This document shows positions 1 to 5,431 of a DNA stretch of 10,524 nucleotides, piece after piece. Origin of the DNA: a bacterium. GTDB lineage: Bacteria; Actinomycetota; Actinomycetes; Actinomycetales; Actinomycetaceae. The position numbers and the translations under genes were made by a program. The notes under the pieces were generated by a model. It made no database searches, had not been told where the DNA came from, and saw nothing but the letters and a program-made list of their open reading frames with translations. Location: the NCBI GenBank assembly GCA_030544165.1, contig JAUNRP010000024.1, forward strand, positions 1-10,524, read 5' to 3'. Each line of letters opens with the position of its first letter. Position 1 is the stretch's first letter.

Positions 1-257
1 CCGCCGTTGAGGCGGATGAGCACTGTCTGGCCGAGTGCGGTGGCGTCCAGCGTGCCGGGATCTCCGGGCTCACCCGCCGGGTCCAGCTCGGGGAGTTGGT
101 CCACCTCGGTGAGGGGCTCGATGTCCGCCTCGCGGATCAGGCCCGTGGCGCCGCTCTCGAGCTGGGCGTAGTAGCTGGAGAACACCTCGATCGCGGCCTC
201 GGAGACTCCGGCTTCCTGCATCTTCGCCCGCGCGGCGGCGAGCCCTGCTTCGCTCAT
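1..257 (-). CDS. UTP-glucose-1-phosphate uridylyltransferase, N-terminal part (cut by window edge)
   Basis: The first 85 residues of a cytoplasmic enzyme that makes UDP-glucose from UTP and glucose-1-phosphate. The frame opens with MSEAGLAAARAKMQEAGV at an ATG (257-255). A helical N-terminus follows (FSSYYAQLESGATGLI, about residues 26-41), then an IEPLTEVDQLPEL stretch (46-58), and the visible part ends in VLIRLNGG, the start of the nucleotide-binding LNGGLGT loop. This pattern is that of the eukaryote-like UDPGP family common in Actinobacteria, not the bacterial GalU fold family. The rest, including the uridylyl-transfer active site, lies outside the window. It has its own leaderless-type promoter and is separated from the upstream TRAP operon by a hairpin. 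UDP-glucose feeds the Leloir pathway and glycan or glycogen synthesis, which fits galK 4 kb away. The assignment rests on recognised family sequence and only a third or less of the protein is visible. Confidence 0.85.
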   Translation of the reverse strand, partial: MSEAGLAAARAKMQEAGVSEAAIEVFSSYYAQLESGATGLIREADIEPLTEVDQLPELDPAGEPGDPGTLDATALGQTVLIRLNG

Positions 258-264
258 GGAATCG

Positions 265-294
265 AGCCTATCGGGATGGACGGAAGTGTGTGGA
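265..294 (-). promoter_or_regulatory. Putative leaderless promoter of the uridylyltransferase gene
   Basis: On the minus strand a TAGGCT box (270-265) stands exactly 7 nt before the ATG, which would put the transcription start at or next to the A of ATG. A TCCACA (294-289), 4 of 6 matches to TTGACA, lies 18 nt upstream of it. No convincing Shine-Dalgarno precedes this ATG, consistent with a leaderless mRNA. The same TAGGCTCG is found at the same distance before galK. This is inference from spacing and motif only. Confidence 0.5.
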
Positions 295-320
295 CGCGGC
301 GCCGCTCCCCTGAAACGCCG

Positions 321-348
321 CTGGGGCGGGAGTTGCTCCCCGCCCCAG
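321..348 (-). terminator. Terminator-like hairpin after the TRAP permease gene
   Basis: A perfect 10-bp inverted repeat (CTGGGGCGGG / CCCGCCCCAG) with an 8-nt loop lies 24 nt past the TRAP permease stop codon and before the uridylyltransferase promoter. It has no T-tract on the minus strand, so it would be a U-less or Rho-assisted terminator, or an mRNA 3'-end stabiliser, as is common in GC-rich actinobacteria. Its position between two same-direction transcription units supports a terminator role. Confidence 0.6.
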
Positions 349-371
349 CCGTGCCACACCCGTGCGTGACG

Positions 372-2501
372 CTAGATGTTCCTGATGGAGAACTCCCCCT
401 GCTTCTTGGCGTAGAGCGACTGCGCCACGATTCCGAGGATGGCGATCACAATCCCGATCGCATCCGTGAGGGCATCGGGGCTCATGAGCATCACCGCACC
501 ACCGGCGATCACGAGGCGCAGGAACCACGGCACCTTGGTCATGAAGTGGCCCTCCACGGCCACCGCCAGCAGGAGCACGCCGGTGATCCCGGAGAGGATC
601 ACACGCCCCGCCTCGAAGGCCGTGGTGTCCTGGAGGAGCAGCGCCGGGTTGTACACGAACATGAACGGGATGATGTACCCGGCGAGCGCCAGCCTCATCG
701 AGGCGAAACCGGTCTTCACCGGATCGCCGCCTGACAATCCCGCGGCCGCATAGGACGCGAGCGCCACCGGCGGTGTGATGTTGGCGAACAGTCCGAAGTA
801 GAACACGAACATGTGCGCCACCAGCGGGGGCACCCCGAGCTGCGCGAGCGCCGGCGCGGCCATGGTGGCGGTGATGATGTAGGTGGGGATCGAGGGCAGG
901 CCCATTCCGAGGATGATCGAGGCGATCATGGTGAGCACCAGGGAGAGGAACAGGTTTCCGCCACCGATGGCCACGATCGCGTTCGCGAGCTTCACGCCGA
1001 ACCCGGTGAGGGTCACCACGCCCACGATGATGCCCACCGTGGCACAGGCCACGGCCACGGAGACAGCGGTGCGGGCGCCGTCGGCGAGGGCGGCGATGAT
1101 GTCTCCGAAGCTCATGCGGGTGGTCTCCCGGAACATCGCCACGATCACGGTGACGATGATGGTCAGCAGCGCCGAGAACAGGATGGTGCGGCCGGAGAAG
1201 AACAGCATGTAGATGAGGAAGAGGAGCGGGAGCACCAGGTGGCCGCGCTCCTTCATGACCTCCGCCACGGCGGGAAGGTTCTTCCGGGAGATGCCGGAGA
1301 GGCCGAGCGCGGTGGCGCGCAGGTGCACCTGGGCGATGATCGCGAGGTAGTAGAGCAGGGCGGGCACGATCGCCGCAATCGCGATGTCCTGGTACGGCAT
1401 TCCGAGGGTCTCCGCCATGATGAACGCGGAGGCACCCATGATGGGCGGCAGGATCTGGCCACCCACGGAGGCGGTGGCCTCAACGGCGCCGGCGAAGTTC
1501 TTGTTGTAGCCCACCTTCTTCATCAGCGGGATCGTGAAGGCTCCGGTGGTCACCACGTTCGCCACGGCCGCGCCGTTGATCGAGCCGAGGAAACCGGAGG
1601 CCACCACGGCCACCTTGGCGGGGCCGCCACGGGAGGTTCCGGCGAGAGCGAGCGCGATGTCGTTGAAGAACTGGCCCATCCCCGAGCGCTGGAGCACGGC
1701 ACCGAACAGGATGAACAGGAAGATGTAGGAGGCGGAGACGGAGATGGCCGTTCCGTACACACCCTCGGTGGTCATGTAGAGGAAGCCCATGAGGGACTCG
1801 AAGTCGTAGCCGCGGTGGCGGAAGAGCCCGGGGAGGTTACGGCCGAAGAGCGCGTAGGCGATGAAGACGATCGCGAGGATCGGCAGCGCCCACCCGGTCA
1901 CCCGCCGGGCGGCTTCGATCACGAGTACCACCAGGACCACGCCCATGATCACGTCCATGGACTCGGGGCGGCCGCCGCGGCGGACCAGGTCCGCGTAGTT
2001 GAGGATCATGTACAGCGTGGTGGCCACCGCTGCCGCTATCAGCACGTAGTCATAGATCGCGATCCGGGAACGGGAGGCCCTCTGGAACGCCGGGTAGATG
2101 GCGAAGCAGAGGACCAGGATCGCGGCCACGTGGAGCGATCGGTGGACCAGCACCGGCGGAGCACCGAAGTAGGCGGTGTACATGTGGTACAGCGAGAAGG
2201 CCACCGCGATGGCGGTGACCGCCCAGGCCATCGGCTGCCACGCGATGGTGCGAGTGCGGGACTCGCGATCGAACTTCTCGAGGACCTCCTCGAGGTTGTC
2301 CGTCGAGATCTCCTCGCCCGCCGCGAGCTCGGCGTCGATCTCGGCCTCCATCTCCGTGGCAATACTGGCCCCGGCGCGCTCCATCCGCTCGGACTCAGGA
2401 TCCTCGAGGGCGTGGGGAACCGGGGGGAGCTTGGGGTCCCACGGGGAGTGGCTGGATCTTCCCGCAGGGGAGGCGGGACTGTTCTCGCGGTTCTTGGCCA
2501 T
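372..2501 (-). CDS. TRAP transporter fused permease (DctQM-type, TAXI class)
   Basis: A 709-residue membrane protein for ion-coupled uptake of an organic acid or amino acid delivered by the TAXI binding protein. Residues 1-85 are hydrophilic and acidic, predicted cytosolic. Four small-subunit (DctQ-like) membrane segments follow at about 90-110, 121-140, 149-170 and 184-218. The large DctM-like domain runs from about 235 and shows its two internal repeats: GSINGAAVANV with TTGAFTIPLMKK (306-329), GGQILPPIMGASAF (347-360), then LGMGLPSIPTYIITA (531-545) and FANITPPVALASYAAAGLSG (572-591). These hairpin motifs mark the ion and substrate sites of the family. The start is supported by AAGGACC (2511-2505) 3 nt before the ATG (AAGGA itself is 5 nt away). 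It is the last gene of the operon, 29 nt after the DUF1850 stop. The substrate cannot be read from the sequence. The N-terminal tail is the least conserved-looking part. Confidence 0.95.
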   Translation of the reverse strand: MAKNRENSPASPAGRSSHSPWDPKLPPVPHALEDPESERMERAGASIATEMEAEIDAELAAGEEISTDNLEEVLEKFDRESRTRTIAWQPMAWAVTAIAVAFSLYHMYTAYFGAPPVLVHRSLHVAAILVLCFAIYPAFQRASRSRIAIYDYVLIAAAVATTLYMILNYADLVRRGGRPESMDVIMGVVLVVLVIEAARRVTGWALPILAIVFIAYALFGRNLPGLFRHRGYDFESLMGFLYMTTEGVYGTAISVSASYIFLFILFGAVLQRSGMGQFFNDIALALAGTSRGGPAKVAVVASGFLGSINGAAVANVVTTGAFTIPLMKKVGYNKNFAGAVEATASVGGQILPPIMGASAFIMAETLGMPYQDIAIAAIVPALLYYLAIIAQVHLRATALGLSGISRKNLPAVAEVMKERGHLVLPLLFLIYMLFFSGRTILFSALLTIIVTVIVAMFRETTRMSFGDIIAALADGARTAVSVAVACATVGIIVGVVTLTGFGVKLANAIVAIGGGNLFLSLVLTMIASIILGMGLPSIPTYIITATMAAPALAQLGVPPLVAHMFVFYFGLFANITPPVALASYAAAGLSGGDPVKTGFASMRLALAGYIIPFMFVYNPALLLQDTTAFEAGRVILSGITGVLLLAVAVEGHFMTKVPWFLRLVIAGGAVMLMSPDALTDAIGIVIAILGIVAQSLYAKKQGEFSIRNI

Positions 2502-2530
2502 CGTGGTCCTTGGTGTGGTTGGGGTGGGGG

Positions 2531-3013
2531 TTAGTTGTTCTCGATCACGATCTCAGCGTACGAGCGGTGGGGGATCATCTGTGTCTCCACCACCACTTCT
2601 CCGTCCACCTCGATCTCATAGTCGACGTCGTGCGAGTGGACCCAGCGGATCGCGCCCACCGCCCGGTCCAGTTCCGTCACGTGGATCACCCCGTCCTCGA
2701 TGCGTGTGACCCCCTCGTTCGAGGGGGTCCCTGCTCCATAGGACTCGAGGGTGATCTCTCTCAGGACGAGCTCCCCGTCCCGGACCTCGTAGGTCTCGGT
2801 CCAGGGAGTCAGTTCGATCGAGTGGATCCAGGAGAGGGTGATCCGTTGGCCGTCGGTGGCTGGCGTCGAGTAGTACACGGTCTCGGAGCGCTGATCGCGC
2901 ACCTGGAGTTCGGCTCCGGATCCGGAGCAGCCGGTGAGCACTGCGAGTAGCAGTGCCGCACCGGCCGCTCCTTTTCCGATTCCGGAGAGTGGGCTAGCCG
3001 ATGTCAGCGCCAA
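2531..3013 (-). CDS. DUF1850-domain lipoprotein of the TAXI-TRAP operon
   Basis: About 160 residues if started at the TTG at 3013. A lipoprotein signal ends in LAVLTGC, with lipidated Cys29, so the mature protein is anchored on the outer face of the membrane. The mature part matches the DUF1850 pattern: SWIHSIELTPWTETYEV (61-77), a LREITLESYGAG stretch (84-95) and a second IRWVHSHDVDYEIEV (122-136), giving two W[IV]HS motifs. DUF1850 genes recur beside TAXI-type TRAP permeases; the molecular role is unknown, and an accessory contact with the permease or binding protein is inference. The start is uncertain. TTG 3013 overlaps the TAXI stop by 20 bp, but its GAAGAGG lies directly against it. CTG 3007 would have better spacing from that GAAGAGG, and GTG 3037 would give a more basic signal peptide. 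Translation coupled to the TAXI gene is likely. Confidence 0.8.
   Translation of the reverse strand: MALTSASPLSGIGKGAAGAALLLAVLTGCSGSGAELQVRDQRSETVYYSTPATDGQRITLSWIHSIELTPWTETYEVRDGELVLREITLESYGAGTPSNEGVTRIEDGVIHVTELDRAVGAIRWVHSHDVDYEIEVDGEVVVETQMIPHRSYAEIVIENN
2708..2729 (-). other. Perfect 10-bp stem-loop inside the DUF1850 coding sequence
   Basis: GACCCCCTCG and CGAGGGGGTC are exact reverse complements separated by 2 nt. In minus-strand RNA this forms a very GC-rich hairpin within the codons for about residues 97-102 (PSNEGV). It lies between the binding-protein gene and the permease gene in the same transcript, so it could act as an RNase barrier, a pause site or a partial terminator. 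It may also simply follow from coding in GC-rich DNA. Confidence 0.45.
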
Positions 3014-4049
3014 CCTCTTCGTAGTACCGCACCGCACCCGGGTGCAGCTCGGGCACGAGGCCCTGGGTGATGCTCTCGAGGGTGATCTCCTGCGCGGCGT
3101 TGTGCGAGGCGTGGATCTGGTCGATGTTCTCCCAGAACGTCTTGGTGATCTCGTAGACCTGGTCATCGGAGAGGTCCGAGGTGATCAGGAGCTGGTTCAT
3201 GATCGAGGCCGTGGGAACATCGGCCTCCTCATCGTAGAGACCGCCCGGCACCACGTTCTCGGAGAAGAACGGGTACAGCTCGAGGAGCGAGGCCATGCCC
3301 TCACCCTCGATCGGGATGATCACCACGTCGTTCGTGGTGGCGAGGTCGAGCACGCCGGCGTTCGGCAGGCCCGAGGTCACGAACGCGGCGTCCACCTGGC
3401 CGTTCTTCATCTGGTCGATGGCCTCGGAGTAGGAGAGGAAGTCCTCCTCGATGTCGTCGTAGCTCATCCCGTGGGCCTCGAGGATCATCTGGGCGTTCAG
3501 CTCCACACCGGAGTTGATGTCACCCACGCCCACGCGGCGGCCGGCCAGGTCGTTCACCGAGGTGATGCCGGTGTCCGCGATGGTCACGATCTGGACGAAG
3601 TTCGGGTACAGGGCGGTCACGGCCTGCAGATCGGGGTGGGAGTCACCCTCGAACGGGCCGGTCCCCTCCATGGCCTGGCGCACGGCGTCACCCATGGCGA
3701 AGGCGAGCTCGGCGCCGCCGTCGGCGATGAGGTTCACGTTCTCCACGGACGCACCGGTGGCCTGGACCGAGGAGTCCGATCCGAGGCCCTCCTGGAAGAC
3801 CTGCGAGATGGTGGCGCCGATCTGGTAGTACGGACCGGATGTTCCGCCGGCCGCGATGGTGAGGAAGTCGATATCAGCATCGCCGCCGCCAGCTTCGCCG
3901 CCCCCGGTCTCGCCGCCCTCTGGCGCCTCGGTCTCGGTCCCTGCGGCCGTGGTGCCGCCGGTCCCGCCGGCCGGCTCGTCGTTGCCGCCGCAGGCTGCCA
4001 GGGCGAGTGTGGACGCGGCGATGGCCGCTGCAAATGCACGCAAACGCAT
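2994..4049 (-). CDS. TAXI-family TRAP transporter solute-binding lipoprotein
   Basis: A 351-residue extracellular binding protein that captures the substrate for the downstream TRAP permease. A signal peptide with an MRLR start and a hydrophobic core ends in the lipobox LAAC, making Cys20 the lipid anchor. Residues 21-58 are a disordered Gly/Thr/Glu linker holding the domain off the membrane. The binding domain begins at about 61 with DFLTIAAGGTSGPYYQIGAT, the hallmark N-terminus of TAXI (TRAP-associated extracytoplasmic immunogenic) proteins. A LAFAMGDAVRQA segment at 115-126 and a GRRVGVGDINSGVELNAQ segment then follow, as expected for this two-lobed fold. The start is firm: AAGGAG (4060-4055) is 5 nt before the ATG. 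It is first in the operon TAXI-DUF1850-permease. Characterised family members bind compounds such as glutamate or 2-oxo acids, but the ligand here cannot be read from the sequence. Confidence 0.95.
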   Translation of the reverse strand: MRLRAFAAAIAASTLALAACGGNDEPAGGTGGTTAAGTETEAPEGGETGGGEAGGGDADIDFLTIAAGGTSGPYYQIGATISQVFQEGLGSDSSVQATGASVENVNLIADGGAELAFAMGDAVRQAMEGTGPFEGDSHPDLQAVTALYPNFVQIVTIADTGITSVNDLAGRRVGVGDINSGVELNAQMILEAHGMSYDDIEEDFLSYSEAIDQMKNGQVDAAFVTSGLPNAGVLDLATTNDVVIIPIEGEGMASLLELYPFFSENVVPGGLYDEEADVPTASIMNQLLITSDLSDDQVYEITKTFWENIDQIHASHNAAQEITLESITQGLVPELHPGAVRYYEEVGADIG

Positions 4050-4054
4050 ATGAA

Positions 4055-4060
4055 CTCCTT
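4055..4060 (-). promoter_or_regulatory. Strong Shine-Dalgarno of the TAXI gene
   Basis: AAGGAG on the minus strand, 5 nt (TTCAT) before the ATG at 4049. It fixes the start of the binding protein and shows that this gene, unlike galK, the uridylyltransferase and the GGT-like gene, is translated from a leadered mRNA. Confidence 0.85.
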
Positions 4061-4092
4061 GTTAGGGGTTGAACGCGTGCGACGTTATCATC

Positions 4093-4113
4093 CGTATACG
4101 ATACTGGTCGACC
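4093..4113. promoter_or_regulatory. Two 8-bp palindromes, candidate operator of the divergent spacer
   Basis: CGTATACG (4093-4100) and GGTCGACC (4106-4113) are perfect palindromes whose centres are 13 bp apart. They lie in the spacer between the TAXI operon and galK. The first overlaps the candidate -10 of the operon and has an off-register AT flank (ATC-CGTATACG-AT), similar to GTATAC-centred sites of GntR-type regulators. No regulator gene lies in the window. One such 8-mer alone is weak evidence; the pair in a promoter position is what makes it worth listing. Confidence 0.35.
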
Positions 4114-4121
4114 GAACCCAA
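4093..4121 (-). promoter_or_regulatory. Candidate promoter of the TAXI-TRAP operon
   Basis: On the minus strand TTGGGT (4121-4116) and TATACG (4098-4093) are separated by 17 nt, each with 4 of 6 matches to the -35 and -10 consensus. The predicted start would leave a leader of roughly 35 nt before the TAXI ATG, which carries a good Shine-Dalgarno. The -10 box lies inside the CGTATACG palindrome, so a repressor bound there would block transcription. Position and spacing are seen; activity is inferred. Confidence 0.4.
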
Positions 4122-4182
4122 TTACGATTTGGACACAATCGCATGACCGTCCCTTGGTACATCGGTCGCACCCCGCGCTCGG

Positions 4183-4188
4183 TAGGCT
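4183..4188 (+). promoter_or_regulatory. Putative -10 box of leaderless galK
   Basis: TAGGCT followed by CGGTGGC (7 nt) and the galK ATG (4196). No Shine-Dalgarno is present and no clear -35 lies 16-18 nt upstream; TTGGTA (4154-4159) is too far, with 23 nt between. The spacing predicts transcription starting at the ATG itself. The box and its distance match those before the uridylyltransferase gene. Confidence 0.5.
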
Positions 4189-4195
4189 CGGTGGC

Positions 4196-5431
4196 ATGGA
4201 TTCGCCCGCGCCGCTGAACGCCTCTCCTGCAGACATGCCCCCCCGTTCGCCGGCACTTCCCGAGCCTGCGAGCGCCGCCCAGCAGGGCTTCATCCGGCAC
4301 ACGGCCCACTCCCCCGAGGTGGTGGCGGTCTCCCCCGGGCGCGTCAACCTGATCGGCGAGCACACCGATTACAACGCCGGCCTCTGCCTTCCCATCGCCC
4401 TCACCCAGGTCACGGCCGCCGCCGCCTCCGCGCGCACGGACGAGGTGGTCCGCATCTGGTCCCTGGATATCGATCGCCACGCCGCCGTGGCACTTGCCGA
4501 TGTGGGCGAGGGCAAGCCCCGCGGCTGGGCCGGGTACGTGGCCGGCACCGTGTGGGCCATGCGCGAGGCCGGGATCCCCGTGGGCGGGATGGACGTGGTG
4601 ATCTCCTCCGAGGTCCCCGTTGGCGCCGGGCTGTCCTCCTCCGCCGCGATCGAGGGTGCCGTCGCGATGGCCGCGTTCGCCCTGTTCGGCGGGTCCATCG
4701 ATCCCGACGACGACGCGCGCCGCACCCTCGCTCTCGCCTGCCAGCGGGCGGAGAACGAGGTCGTGGGTGCTCCCACCGGGGGCCTCGACCAGACCACCTC
4801 CCTCCTCGCCCGGCCCGGTCACGCCCTCGAGCTCGACTTCCGGGACGGCGGCGTCCACCACACCCCCTTCGACATCGCGGCCCACGGCCTCGAGGTCCTC
4901 GTGATCGACACCCGCGCCCACCACTCCCTCGCGGACGGCCAGTACGGCAAGCGCCGCGCCGAGTGTGAGGAGGCCGCACGCCTCCTCGGGGTGGAGACCC
5001 TGCGGGAGGCGAGCCAGGACCAGGTGGAGGGGCTGACGGACGGCGTGCTCCGCCGTCGGGCACGGCACGTGGTGAGCGAGATCGCACGAGTGGAGGCGGC
5101 CGTCGCGGCCCTCGAGCGGGAGGACTTCGCCGAGCTGGGGCGCCTGTTCGATTCCTCCCACGCCTCCCTGCGCGACGACTACGAGGTGAGCTGCCCCGAA
5201 CTGGACGTGGCCTGCGAGGCGGCGCGCGGCGCGGGGGCGTTAGGGGCGCGGATGACGGGCGGCGGGTTCGGCGGCTCGGCGATCGCGCTGATCGAGACCT
5301 CCGCACGGGAGGCGGTCGAGGCGGCGGTACGCTCGGCGTTCGCGGAGGCCGGTCTCGGGGAGCCGAACCTGTTCGTCGCCTCACCGGGAGCGGGGGCCCG
5401 CGTGGTCCTCACGACGGCGGAGCCTCAGTAG
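4196..5431 (+). CDS. galK: Galactokinase
   Basis: A 411-residue cytoplasmic GHMP kinase that phosphorylates galactose with ATP to galactose-1-phosphate, the first committed Leloir step. Three family motifs are seen: the galactokinase signature GRVNLIGEHTDYN (48-60), the ATP-binding loop VPVGAGLSSSAAIE (140-153) and the C-terminal GARMTGGGFGGSAIAL (350-365). The catalytic base is expected at Asp198 in GAPTGGLDQT, where the usual Cys-Gly-Ile is Thr-Gly-Gly. Arg49 matches the second catalytic residue. The first 40 or so residues are Pro/Ala-rich and longer than usual before the fold. The ATG at 4196 was chosen because TAGGCT lies 7 nt upstream; an in-frame TTG at 4154 would add 14 unlikely residues. 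It is divergent from the TRAP operon and alone on this strand, with no galT or galE in the window. Its stop overlaps the stop of the convergent gene by 7 bp. Confidence 0.95.
   Translation: MDSPAPLNASPADMPPRSPALPEPASAAQQGFIRHTAHSPEVVAVSPGRVNLIGEHTDYNAGLCLPIALTQVTAAAASARTDEVVRIWSLDIDRHAAVALADVGEGKPRGWAGYVAGTVWAMREAGIPVGGMDVVISSEVPVGAGLSSSAAIEGAVAMAAFALFGGSIDPDDDARRTLALACQRAENEVVGAPTGGLDQTTSLLARPGHALELDFRDGGVHHTPFDIAAHGLEVLVIDTRAHHSLADGQYGKRRAECEEAARLLGVETLREASQDQVEGLTDGVLRRRARHVVSEIARVEAAVAALEREDFAELGRLFDSSHASLRDDYEVSCPELDVACEAARGAGALGARMTGGGFGGSAIALIETSAREAVEAAVRSAFAEAGLGEPNLFVASPGAGARVVLTTAEPQ

Noticed and set aside
813..2534. 573-codon plus-strand open frame opposite the TRAP permease gene
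   Set aside because: Highly skewed His/Gly/Asp/Glu composition and no family pattern; a shadow of the real minus-strand gene.
4154..4195. Upstream TTG start for galK, 14 codons before the ATG
   Set aside because: The added residues match nothing in the family, and the -10-like box at 4183-4188 would lie inside the coding region.
4088..5161. 357-codon minus-strand open frame opposite galK
   Set aside because: It mirrors galK's third-position GC bias, shows no motif and would also run through the promoter spacer.
372..5431. A joint galactose uptake and use cluster (TRAP plus galK plus uridylyltransferase)
   Set aside because: TAXI-TRAP systems are known for organic acids and amino acids, not hexoses, and the genes are in separate, differently started transcription units; adjacency alone is not enough.
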